A stretch of 64,000 nt of DNA from Agathobaculum sp. NTUH-O15-33 (lineage in GTDB: Bacteria; Bacillota; Clostridia; Oscillospirales; Butyricicoccaceae), in assembly GCF_033193315.1 (NCBI RefSeq), contig NZ_CP136187.1, forward strand, positions 496,001-560,000, read 5' to 3'. How positions within the stretch are numbered: position 1 is the stretch's first letter; each line of letters begins with the position of its first letter. Position numbers and translations under genes: made by a program. Of the stretch, positions 19,041-26,315 are shown piece after piece. The notes under the pieces are model-generated. The model did not search any database. It saw nothing but the letters and a program-made list of their open reading frames with translations, and was not told the DNA's origin.

Positions 19041-19766
19041 ATGAGTGCCTATCAGGACGTTTTTAAACGCTACGAGAAAAAATATGTCGTCACCCAACGC
19101 CAGTACGACCGGCTGGCGCAAGCGCTCGCCCCGCGCATGGCGCGCGATCGGTTCGCGGAATCGACCATCGGCAACATTTATTACGACACGCCGGATTTCC
19201 AGCTGATCCGCCGCTCGCTTGACCGGCCCGCGTATAAGGAAAAGCTGCGCCTGCGCACCTACCAAACGCCGGACGCCGGTACAGAAGCTTTTGTGGAGAT
19301 CAAAAAGAAATACGACCACGTGGTTTACAAGCGGCGGATCGCCATGCGGTATGACGAGGCGCTGGATTATCTGGCCGGCGCGCCCGCGCCGGAGGACAGC
19401 CAGATATCCCGCGAGATCGACTGGTTCCGCACGTTTTACGCAGGTCTGAGACCGGCCATGTGTATTTGCTACGACCGGCTGGCGCTGTTTGACCGGTATC
19501 AGCCTGAGCTGCGCGTCACCTTTGATTCATGCATCCGATGGCGCACGGACGCGCTCGATCTGGCCGCCGGGCCGGATGGCGAGCAGCTGCTTGCGCCGGA
19601 CACCTGCCTGATGGAGATCAAAATACCCGAAGCCACGCCGCTGTGGCTGGCGCGCGCGCTTTCCGAAGCAGGCATTTTTTCTTGCAGCTTTTCCAAATAC
19701 GGCAGCGCCTATCAGACCATGCTGCTCGACCGGTCCGAAGAGAAACGGGGTGTTTTCTGTGCTTGA
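19041..19766 (+). CDS. VTC-domain polyphosphate polymerase-like protein
   Basis: A 241-residue protein of the VTC/CYTH (TTM) fold. Basic and acidic strand motifs line the tunnel: FKRYEKKYVV at the N-terminus, KEKLRLRTY, FVEIKKKYDHVVYKRR, and a C-terminal CLMEIKIPE. The yeast homologue polymerises polyphosphate from ATP. In bacteria the domain is commonly encoded next to DUF4956 and CotH or carbohydrate-binding proteins, as here. The start is preceded by GGGAGG. The next gene begins inside its 3' end. I infer a role in a surface-polymer or polyphosphate system rather than classical Ppk function. Confidence 0.88.
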   Translation: MSAYQDVFKRYEKKYVVTQRQYDRLAQALAPRMARDRFAESTIGNIYYDTPDFQLIRRSLDRPAYKEKLRLRTYQTPDAGTEAFVEIKKKYDHVVYKRRIAMRYDEALDYLAGAPAPEDSQISREIDWFRTFYAGLRPAMCICYDRLALFDRYQPELRVTFDSCIRWRTDALDLAAGPDGEQLLAPDTCLMEIKIPEATPLWLARALSEAGIFSCSFSKYGSAYQTMLLDRSEEKRGVFCA

Positions 19767-20436
19767 CGCTTTGTTTGGTTCTATTCTCACGGCGGGCATC
19801 ACGCCGCAGAGCTTTTTTATTTGTATGGCGGTGTCGCTGTTTCTCGGCGCGCTGGTCGCCGCCGTGTATATGTTCAAAAATACCTATACACAGTCCATGG
19901 CCATCACGCTGGCGCTGCTGCCGGTCTTGGTACAGTCCATTATTTTGCTGGTGAACGGTAATCTGGGCGCGGGCGTGGCGGTGGCGGGCGCGTTCAGTCT
20001 GGTGCGTTTCCGCTCGGCGGCGGGTACGGCGCGCGATATCACCTGTATTTTTCTGGCCATGACGCTGGGGCTTGCCACCGGCATGGGATATATCGGCATC
20101 GCGGCGGCAACGGGCCTTGCGGTTTGCTTGCTGCTGACTGTCTACTCGGCGCTGTCGTTTGGCAAAAAGCCCGAGGAGCAAAAGGAGCTGAAAATCACCA
20201 TCCCGGAAAATCTGGATTACACCGGCCTGTTCGACGATCTGTTTGATACCTACACCCGCGCGGCCGAGCTGGTATCCGTGCGCACGACCGGTATGGGCAG
20301 CCTTTACAACCTGCATTATCATATCACGCTGCGCTCGGCGGAGATCGAAAAAGAGATGCTCGACGCGATCCGCTGCCGCAACGGCAATCTGGACATCATT
20401 TGCGGCAAGGTGCCGCAGGTACGGGAGACCCTGTAA
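19750..20436 (+). CDS. DUF4956 membrane protein
   Basis: A 228-residue protein with four predicted membrane helices in the first 140 residues, the signature AFSLVRFRSAAGTARDITCIF, and a cytosolic C-terminal domain. DUF4956 is the standard partner of VTC-domain polymerases. GTG 19750 overlaps the VTC gene by 17 bases (GTG 19759 is an alternative), so the two are coupled. The likely role is the membrane half of a polymer synthesis or export pair; the substrate is unknown. Confidence 0.85.
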   Translation: MFSVLDALFGSILTAGITPQSFFICMAVSLFLGALVAAVYMFKNTYTQSMAITLALLPVLVQSIILLVNGNLGAGVAVAGAFSLVRFRSAAGTARDITCIFLAMTLGLATGMGYIGIAAATGLAVCLLLTVYSALSFGKKPEEQKELKITIPENLDYTGLFDDLFDTYTRAAELVSVRTTGMGSLYNLHYHITLRSAEIEKEMLDAIRCRNGNLDIICGKVPQVRETL

Positions 20437-20465
20437 TAATGGGTCATACGGAAAGGAGAGACAGC

Positions 20466-22487
20466 ATGAAACGGTTATTATCCGCGCTGCTGGCGGCGTG
20501 CTTGGCGGCGTGCTTGCTGCCGGCGGTCGCCTGCGCGGCCACGGACAGCTATACCGAAAAAAACGCGACGCTGATCGCGTTTACGAACAAGGGGGCCACG
20601 GGCACGGGCCTATACAGCGGCTACGAGATCGACGGCGCCGCCGTGTCCATTACAGAGGCGGGCACCTATGTGTTTTCCGGCGCGTGCGCGGACGGCAGTA
20701 TTACCGTCAAGAAAGCGGTAAAGGACGTTACGCTGGTGCTCGGCGGGCTTGACCTGACCTCTGAAAGCACCGCGGCGATCACGCTGAATAAGGACAGCGC
20801 GGCGACGGTGCTCGCCGCGGCGGGAACGGATAACACACTGGCCGATTCGGCCGCGACAAACGAGGAAAAGGCCGCGATCAAGGTGAAAAGCGGCGCGAGC
20901 CTCATGCTTTCCGGCACGGGTACGCTGCACGTGGCGGGCAATTTCAAAAACGGCGTTAAGGGCGCGGCGGAGTCCGCGATCACGGTAGACGAGCTGACGC
21001 TTGATATCGAAGCGTCGGACGACGGACTTTCGTGTGACGACGCGCTGACCATACGCGGCGGCAATCTCACGATCACGGCGGGCGGCGACGCGATCAAGGC
21101 TTCGCCCGATACGACCGACGAGACCGCGCCCGATACGGTCTCCAAAGGCGACATCACGATCACCGGCGGCACGCTGCGGCTGACCGCGACCGGCGACGGC
21201 GTGCAGGCGGACGGCAGCCTGACGATCACCGGCGGCGCGTTTGATGTGACCACGAACGGTGGGCACCAAACGACGCTCTCGGATACGGACGGCTCGTGTA
21301 AGGGCTTTAAGGCGGCGGGCGCGCTCTCGCTCACCGGCGGCGTCTTTACGGTGGATACGGCGGACGACGCTTTTCACTCGAACGACGTGCTCTATGTTAC
21401 GGGCGGGAGCTATACCATCACAACCGGCGACGATGCGTTCCACGCGGATAACACGCTGGCGATCGGAACCGAGGGTTCGTCGTCCACGGCGACGCCTCAT
21501 ATCGATATTGCGGCTTGCTACGAAGGGCTGGAAGGCGCTAAGATCTATTTATACAGCGGTAATATCGACTTGACCGCGGCGGATGACGGCGTGAACGCCG
21601 CGAACGGCGACTATGGCCGCGTCCAGAACGCGTTTGCGCTCTACATCCTCGGCGGCGAGCTTACGATCGACGCGGGCGGCGACGGGCTGGATTCCAACGG
21701 CGATATCGTGATGACAGGCGGCACGGTGGAGGTGTTCGGCGCGGCGAGCGGCGGCGACGGCGCGCTCGATTACGACGGCGCGTTTACCCAGACGGGCGGT
21801 ACGCTGCTCGCCGTCGGCATGAGCCAGATGGCGCAGGCGCCGACCGCTTCGGCGGGCACGCAGGATTATGTGGCCTTTGGCCAGCTCAGCCAAATGGGCG
21901 GCGGTATGGGCGGACACGGCGGCATGGGAGGCGGCCAAAGGCCGGAAAACAGTACGCCGGGAGGCGGCACCCCGCCGTCCGGCGAGAATGGAGCGCGCCC
22001 CAGCCCACCTACGGAGGGCGCGCCAATGGACGACGAGACCGGTACACGCCCGGAAAAAGGCCGGATGGGCACGCGGCCGGAGAGCGGTTTGGGCGACGCA
22101 GGTGAGGCGGCCGCCAGCGCCCTTGGTATCGCAAAGGGAAGCGCGCTGGTGATCAAAAACAGCGCGGGAGAGACGCTATACAACACCGAAGCGAGAAAAA
22201 CAGCGGAAAGCGTGGTGTTCAGTTCACCGGCGGTAGCGGGCGGCGAGACCTATACGCTGGTGGTCGACGGCGCGGAGGCCGCTTCCGCGGAAGCGACGGA
22301 GGCGACCGGAACGGGCGATGCGGACACCTCGTTTTCCCTCAGCGAAGCCGGGTTTGACGAGACTGGAAACGACGACGCTGCGGCCGCTCAGCCGGTGCGT
22401 GACTGGCTGGGCGCTGCCGTGCGGTATGCGGCGTCCTCCGGGCTCATGAACAGCGCGATCTGGCAGTGGCTTGCGGCGCTCTTCTAA
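20466..22487 (+). CDS. Secreted Cthe_2159-type beta-helix carbohydrate-binding protein
   Basis: A 673-residue surface protein. It has an N-terminal export signal with possible lipobox LAAC. About ten imperfect repeats follow of the kind GGxLTITAGGDAI / DDAFHSNDVLYVTGG, typical of a right-handed beta-helix of the Cthe_2159 family, which binds acidic polysaccharides. After that comes a Gly/Met-rich then Pro/Glu/Arg-rich linker and a C-terminal domain. ATG 20466 follows AAAGGAG; upstream in-frame starts lack a site. It is third in the VTC-DUF4956 operon. The low-complexity GGMGGHGGMGGG segment near residue 480 is notable. Confidence 0.83.
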   Translation: MKRLLSALLAACLAACLLPAVACAATDSYTEKNATLIAFTNKGATGTGLYSGYEIDGAAVSITEAGTYVFSGACADGSITVKKAVKDVTLVLGGLDLTSESTAAITLNKDSAATVLAAAGTDNTLADSAATNEEKAAIKVKSGASLMLSGTGTLHVAGNFKNGVKGAAESAITVDELTLDIEASDDGLSCDDALTIRGGNLTITAGGDAIKASPDTTDETAPDTVSKGDITITGGTLRLTATGDGVQADGSLTITGGAFDVTTNGGHQTTLSDTDGSCKGFKAAGALSLTGGVFTVDTADDAFHSNDVLYVTGGSYTITTGDDAFHADNTLAIGTEGSSSTATPHIDIAACYEGLEGAKIYLYSGNIDLTAADDGVNAANGDYGRVQNAFALYILGGELTIDAGGDGLDSNGDIVMTGGTVEVFGAASGGDGALDYDGAFTQTGGTLLAVGMSQMAQAPTASAGTQDYVAFGQLSQMGGGMGGHGGMGGGQRPENSTPGGGTPPSGENGARPSPPTEGAPMDDETGTRPEKGRMGTRPESGLGDAGEAAASALGIAKGSALVIKNSAGETLYNTEARKTAESVVFSSPAVAGGETYTLVVDGAEAASAEATEATGTGDADTSFSLSEAGFDETGNDDAAAAQPVRDWLGAAVRYAASSGLMNSAIWQWLAALF

Positions 22488-22538
22488 TTTCTTCATCGAT
22501 CGAACCCGGTTTTTACACAGTCTCGACACAGCCGCTTT

Positions 22539-22544
22539 GTATAA
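22539..22544 (+). promoter_or_regulatory. Possible promoter of sigI-rsgI
   Basis: TATAAT lies 37 bases before sigI but has no good -35 box at 17 bases. An ACCCGG ... CGAC pair just upstream (22503-22523) vaguely resembles SigI-type promoters. That would imply autoregulation, but the match is weak. Confidence 0.35.
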
Positions 22545-22580
22545 TGAACCCATCAGAAGAAGAGGGGAGGCGGCTGCTAC

Positions 22581-23306
22581 ATGCAGATCAGCCAGCAAGC
22601 GGTGCGCGCAAAGCAGGATCAGCCGTTTTTAGAGCGGTTCATCCAGTCGCAGGAGCCGTTCATCCTGCGCGCGGCTTCCAAATACGCGGGCCGCGCGGTC
22701 ACGCGCAGCGACGATGAGTTTTCCGTCGCCATGCTGGCCTTTTACGAGGCGGTTCGCGGATACGACGCGGAAAGCGGCTCGTTCGGCTCGTTTGCGTATT
22801 TGGTGGTCGGGCGGCGGCTGACCGATTATTACCGCGCCGCGCGCCGGTTCGATCCCGAGGTGTCGCTCGCCCCGCAGACCTTTGACGGCGATGTGGACGC
22901 GGCCTGCGCGGACGCGGCCGTACAGTTTGCCGTGGCGGAAAAGCTGGCCGAGCCCGGCCCGGCCAGCGCGGCGGACGAGATCGAAGCGGCGGATGCGCTG
23001 TTTGGCGAATACGGCTTTTCCTTTTATGATCTCGCCGATTGCTCACCCCGCGCGGATAAAACAAGGAAGGGCTGCGCACGCGCCATCGCCGCGCTGCTGC
23101 GCACGGCCGTATTGTTTGCCGAACTGCAAAACACGCATAGCCTGCCGATCAAGGCGCTCGCGGCCGCGAGCGGCGTTCCTAAAAAACTGATCGAGCGGCA
23201 CCGGCGCTATATCATCGCCGCCGCGTTGCTGCTGGACGGCGACTATCCCATGCTTTCGGAATATTTACAGACCATACGAAGGGAGGCCGGCTTATGCGGG
23301 CGGTGA
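22581..23306 (+). CDS. sigI: RNA polymerase sigma factor SigI
   Basis: A 241-residue protein with SigI-type region 2 (EPFILRAASKYAGRAV, DEFSVAMLAFYEAVRGYD, GSFGSFAYLVVGRRLTDYYR) and a C-terminal SigI helix-turn-helix (ALAAASGVPKKLIERHRRYI, then LLLDGDYPMLSEYL). SigI factors are activated by membrane anti-sigma RsgI proteins that sense heat or extracellular polysaccharides. Its 3' end overlaps rsgI by 13 bases. The neighbouring carbohydrate-binding operon is a plausible target. The region between helices, rich in Ala and Asp, is longer than usual. Confidence 0.85.
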   Translation: MQISQQAVRAKQDQPFLERFIQSQEPFILRAASKYAGRAVTRSDDEFSVAMLAFYEAVRGYDAESGSFGSFAYLVVGRRLTDYYRAARRFDPEVSLAPQTFDGDVDAACADAAVQFAVAEKLAEPGPASAADEIEAADALFGEYGFSFYDLADCSPRADKTRKGCARAIAALLRTAVLFAELQNTHSLPIKALAAASGVPKKLIERHRRYIIAAALLLDGDYPMLSEYLQTIRREAGLCGR

Positions 23307-23899
23307 TCGTAGAGACGCGCGGCGGGCGCGCGGCCGCGCTTGGATTGGACGGCGTGGTCTACCTGATCGACGCGAAAGGCCGGTCGGTGGGGCAGCACGT
23401 CAGCATAGGCGCGCGCCGCGGCCGAAAATGGAAGAAACCGCTGACTTGGGCGGCCTGCGTAGCCGTGCTGTGCGCAATGGCGACGACCGGCGTATACGCC
23501 GCCTACGAGCCGTACGCCTATGTCGGTATCGACGCGGATTCTTCGATCGAATACACACTCAACCGTTTCGATCAGGTGCTGGACGTACGCGCGGGTGACG
23601 ATGCCTCCGACGCGTTGGCGGACGAGCTTGCGCGCGAGGTAAAACGGTTCACCCATATTGATACCGCGCTCGATCATACGGTCGAAACGCTGTATGAGGA
23701 CGGTTATCTGCGCGGCACGGACGACGACCTGATGCGGATATCGGTCTCCGCCAAAGGGAAAGACAAAGCGGGCGTGTTGAAGGAGCACATAGGCGAGCGC
23801 ATGAGCGGCGAGCGGCGCGACGGCAAGCGCCGTCCACCGGCAGAGATCGTTCCGGTCAGCCATGAGGAGCGCCGCCGCGCGCCTAAACCGGCGGAATAA
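23294..23899 (+). CDS. rsgI: RsgI-type membrane anti-sigma factor
   Basis: A 201-residue protein with a short cytosolic N-terminal RsgI domain (about 1-50, SigI binding), one membrane helix (about 52-72), and the conserved post-membrane motif YAYVGIDADSSIEYTLNRFD. The extracytoplasmic part is short, with no recognisable sugar-binding module, and ends in a basic Arg/Pro tail. It overlaps sigI, so the pair is co-translated. Larger clostridial RsgI proteins carry CBM, PA14 or GH domains; this one lacks them, so the sensed signal is unclear. Confidence 0.85.
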   Translation: MRAVIVETRGGRAAALGLDGVVYLIDAKGRSVGQHVSIGARRGRKWKKPLTWAACVAVLCAMATTGVYAAYEPYAYVGIDADSSIEYTLNRFDQVLDVRAGDDASDALADELAREVKRFTHIDTALDHTVETLYEDGYLRGTDDDLMRISVSAKGKDKAGVLKEHIGERMSGERRDGKRRPPAEIVPVSHEERRRAPKPAE

Positions 23900-23907
23900 A
23901 ACAGACG

Positions 23908-23951
23908 AAAGCACGGCGGCGCACTGGTTTACAGTGCGGCTGCCGTGCTTT
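23908..23951 (+). terminator. Terminator of sigI-rsgI
   Basis: AAAGCACGGC / GCCGTGCTTT outer stem and GCACTG / CAGTGC inner stem, 10 bases after the stop. Confidence 0.85.
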
Positions 23952-24097
23952 CTATGAGTTAGGATGAAAAATGAGGCGTATTGTATGCGCTCAAGCCGCG
24001 TTTTCCGCGCAAGCGCCGCATGACGGGCGGCGGGCGCATCCCTGTTGCGTCCGGTCGTCAAGAGGGGTATAATGAAACAAAACCGACCGGCGGCCCG

Positions 24098-24331
24098 CTA
24101 TGCGCCGATCAAGTATTCGAGCACTCGCCGCGCGTCGGTAAGATTCGAGAAATTCAGTTCGATCTCCGGCGTGTCCTTGCAGCAGCAGAAGTTTTGGAAC
24201 AAGGCAAGCGTATCGGGTTGACGCTGGAGATCGAGCGAGCGCCCGCCGTCTAAAACCATGTAGACCGGGGAAGTACAGTGCGTAATGATGTCGGTGAGAC
24301 GATCAAGCCGTCTGGTTTTATAAATTTTCAT
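24098..24331 (-). CDS. Small protein of unknown function
   Basis: A 77-residue protein that starts at ATG 24331 after GGAGG with good spacing, which is the main reason to believe it. It is soluble, with a CCC cluster near residue 50 (FCCCKDTPEIELNF) and a C-terminal helix. No family recognised. It stands alone between sigI-rsgI and the divergent AraC-type gene. The Cys cluster could be redox active, but that is a guess. Confidence 0.55.
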   Translation of the reverse strand: MKIYKTRRLDRLTDIITHCTSPVYMVLDGGRSLDLQRQPDTLALFQNFCCCKDTPEIELNFSNLTDARRVLEYLIGA

Positions 24332-24569
24332 TTCCGGCGCCTCCTTGCTTGGTTTGTCATCGTACCTTTATCATACGCCGCCGGGGCGCGGAATGACAGA
24401 CAGGAGCCGACAGGGAATGGCATGTTTCGGACAAAATACGCTGGTTTGGAAACGGAGCGGCATGCGGCTTTTTTACATGCCGGCGGCCGTGAGACGGCGC
24501 GAGGCATGCGTCTGGGTGGTAGCATCCGGCGGAAAAATGGCAAAATAACGACTGGTCAGGGGGCTGCCT

Positions 24570-25478
24570 ATGGAACCGATCAAACGTCTGGATATTGACG
24601 AGCATAAGCGCGAGCTGTTGGAACAGCGGCAGCCGAGCGTGCCCTATCATGTGCACGAGGACCGGCTCGACCTTTTTTTCAACCACGAGATCCCGTGGCA
24701 TTGGCACACGCTGTTTGAATTTTCCTATATTTTAGAAGGCGAGATAGAGTACCACTGGTCCGAAGGCATGCATACCGTTCGCGCCGGTCAGGCGCTTTTT
24801 ATCAACAGCAACACCATGCATCGAATCCAGCCGGCCGGCGGGCAGGACTGCTGCCGGCTGCGCACCATTCTGTTTGACCAGCATTTTCTGTCCGGCGCGT
24901 ATAACAGCACGCTGGAGCAAAAGTACTTTCTGCCTATTTTGCAGTGCGCGGACATACAGGTCTATCCGATCTTGTCCGATCAGGAAGCGGGCGCCTTGAT
25001 GGTGGCGGCGCTGCTCAGGGCGATGGCGAGCGACGGCGCCAAGCAGCCGGGGTTTGAATTTCAGGTGCAGCGGCATTTGGCGGACCTATGGATGATGCTG
25101 TTTGAGCAAACGCGTGGGCTGCGCGAGCAAAGCCTTCCCAAAAACGACGTTAACGTCGAGCGGCTCAAGGAAATGATCACATATATCAGAACGCATTTCG
25201 CGGAGGAGCTCTCGCTGGCCGATATCGCCGCGGCGGCCAAGATCGGAGAGCGGGAATGCCTGCGCTGCTTCCGCAAAACCCTGTCGATCAGCCCGGTGGC
25301 CTATCTGAACCAATACCGCGTCCATATGGCCGCGCAGGCGTTGGTACAGACAAGCAAAACCGTGCTGGCCGTGAGCGAGGAATGCGGTTTCAGCTCGAAC
25401 AGCTATTTTACCAAGGTGTTTCGGAAGATCATGCACTGTACGCCAAAGGAATTCCAGCAGCGGGGCGGCACGGGCTGA
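24570..25478 (+). CDS. AraC-family transcriptional regulator with cupin sensor
   Basis: A 302-residue protein. The N-terminal cupin has the His-rich strands HVHEDRLDLFFNHEIPWHWH and FINSNTMHRIQP. The C-terminal double helix-turn-helix (about 200-300) includes ELSLADIAAAAKIGERECLRCF and VSEECGFSSNSYFTKVFRKI. Such regulators respond to sugars or other small molecules. ATG follows AGGGGG. No obvious target operon adjoins it on the same strand, so it may control distant or self genes. Confidence 0.9.
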   Translation: MEPIKRLDIDEHKRELLEQRQPSVPYHVHEDRLDLFFNHEIPWHWHTLFEFSYILEGEIEYHWSEGMHTVRAGQALFINSNTMHRIQPAGGQDCCRLRTILFDQHFLSGAYNSTLEQKYFLPILQCADIQVYPILSDQEAGALMVAALLRAMASDGAKQPGFEFQVQRHLADLWMMLFEQTRGLREQSLPKNDVNVERLKEMITYIRTHFAEELSLADIAAAAKIGERECLRCFRKTLSISPVAYLNQYRVHMAAQALVQTSKTVLAVSEECGFSSNSYFTKVFRKIMHCTPKEFQQRGGTG

Positions 25479-25483
25479 ATACA

Positions 25484-25530
25484 AAAAGGGGCAGGGACGT
25501 TCAAAACTGAATGTCCCTGCCTCTTTTATT
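25484..25530. terminator. Bidirectional terminator between AraC and XRE genes
   Basis: AAAAAGGGGCAGGGAC / GTCCCTGCCTCTTTT stem lies between the convergent stops; its right arm overlaps the 3' end of the XRE gene. Confidence 0.85.
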
Positions 25531-25771
25531 TTTCCACATATTCGATCAGATCGTCGACCCGGCATTCCAGTACGTAGCAAATGCGGGCCAAAATGTCCAG
25601 ATCAAGCTTCTCCACATGGTTTTCACACCAGCGGTCGATCACCTCAAAGCGGGTATGGGCATTGCGGGCCAGCGCATTGCGGGACAGCCCGCTCGCTTCG
25701 AGCATTTCACTTAACTTTAGATGAATATGGCCGTAATCATTGATTTGGAATACGGTTTTTTGCTCATTCAT
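25526..25771 (-). CDS. XRE-type helix-turn-helix regulator (HTH_26-like)
   Basis: About 81 residues from ATG 25771 (MNEQKTVFQINDYG), which follows GAGGGG at good spacing; an upstream ATG at 25819 lacks a site. HTH motif: LSEMLEASGLSRNALARNAH, then LDLDILARICYVLECRVDDLIEYVE. It matches the small Cro/CI-like regulators that often control a divergent neighbour. It shares an overlapping promoter region with the gene at 25900, a probable target. Confidence 0.83.
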   Translation of the reverse strand: MNEQKTVFQINDYGHIHLKLSEMLEASGLSRNALARNAHTRFEVIDRWCENHVEKLDLDILARICYVLECRVDDLIEYVEK

Positions 25772-25823
25772 GGAAAGACACCACCCCTCTCTGTGTTTAT
25801 CGTATAGGTAGTTGGTCACCTTT

Positions 25824-25853
25824 TCTATACGCCTGATAAAACGGAATTGACAA
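25824..25853 (-). promoter_or_regulatory. Promoter of the XRE gene
   Basis: On the minus strand, TTGTCA (25848-25853), 18-base spacer, TATAGA (25824-25829). Its -35 overlaps the -35 of the opposing promoter. Confidence 0.6.
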
Positions 25854-25875
25854 GATGAATAAAAACAGTTACTAT
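25847..25875 (+). promoter_or_regulatory. Promoter of the 25900 gene
   Basis: TTGACA (25847-25852), 17-base spacer, TACTAT (25870-25875). Confidence 0.65.
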
Positions 25876-25899
25876 ATATATACAGTGGAGGGTCGATAA

Positions 25900-26232
25900 A
25901 TGGCGAAAAAGTGCTTTATTTGCGGTGAAATGACGATTAAAAAGGTGGAAAATAAAGAGGTTGAGAAAATATTGGCGCATTTGATTGTAGCGGAAAATGT
26001 GAAAGAATTTTACATGATTTCCACCGGCGCATTTGCCGCCGCGGTCGCGGATGCGATCAAGCAAATGCAAAGTATTGTTTCCGGCGTGCGTTTGCATGAA
26101 AACGCCAAAGCGTCGGAGCGCGCCGACGTGGTGCTGTGCCCCTATACGGAGGAGGAAGCCGCGCGCGACCAAACCATAGCCGCGCTGTTAAAGGCTCCCG
26201 CACCGCCGCGTCTGATCTGCCTTGGTCAATAA
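25900..26232 (+). CDS. Small protein, possibly SLOG-like
   Basis: A 110-residue protein starting MAKKCFICGEMTIKK, with a central segment EFYMISTGAFAAAVADAIKQM and ADVVLCPYTEEEAARDQTIA. The order (KKCFI-x-G, then a small-residue turn and helix) loosely recalls the SLOG/YpsA nucleotide-binding fold, but the defining motifs are incomplete. GGAGGG precedes the ATG. Transcribed divergently from an XRE regulator with interlocking promoters. Function unknown. Confidence 0.65.
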   Translation: MAKKCFICGEMTIKKVENKEVEKILAHLIVAENVKEFYMISTGAFAAAVADAIKQMQSIVSGVRLHENAKASERADVVLCPYTEEEAARDQTIAALLKAPAPPRLICLGQ

Positions 26233-26242
26233 CATACGGAAA

Positions 26243-26268
26243 AAATGGGCTCATGGCCCGTTTTTTTT
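26243..26268 (+). terminator. Terminator of the 25900 gene
   Basis: ATGGGC TCAT GGCCCG hairpin followed by eight T. Confidence 0.75.
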
Positions 26269-26279
26269 ATGCGCGCCCT

Positions 26280-26309
26280 TTGCCAGAACCGGTCCCCAAG
26301 GTGTATAAT
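26280..26309 (+). promoter_or_regulatory. Promoter of second LtaS-like gene
   Basis: TTGCCA (26280-26285), 18-base spacer, TATAAT (26304-26309). Predicted transcription starts at or next to the ATG at 26316. Confidence 0.65.
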
Positions 26310-26315
26310 AAACAC

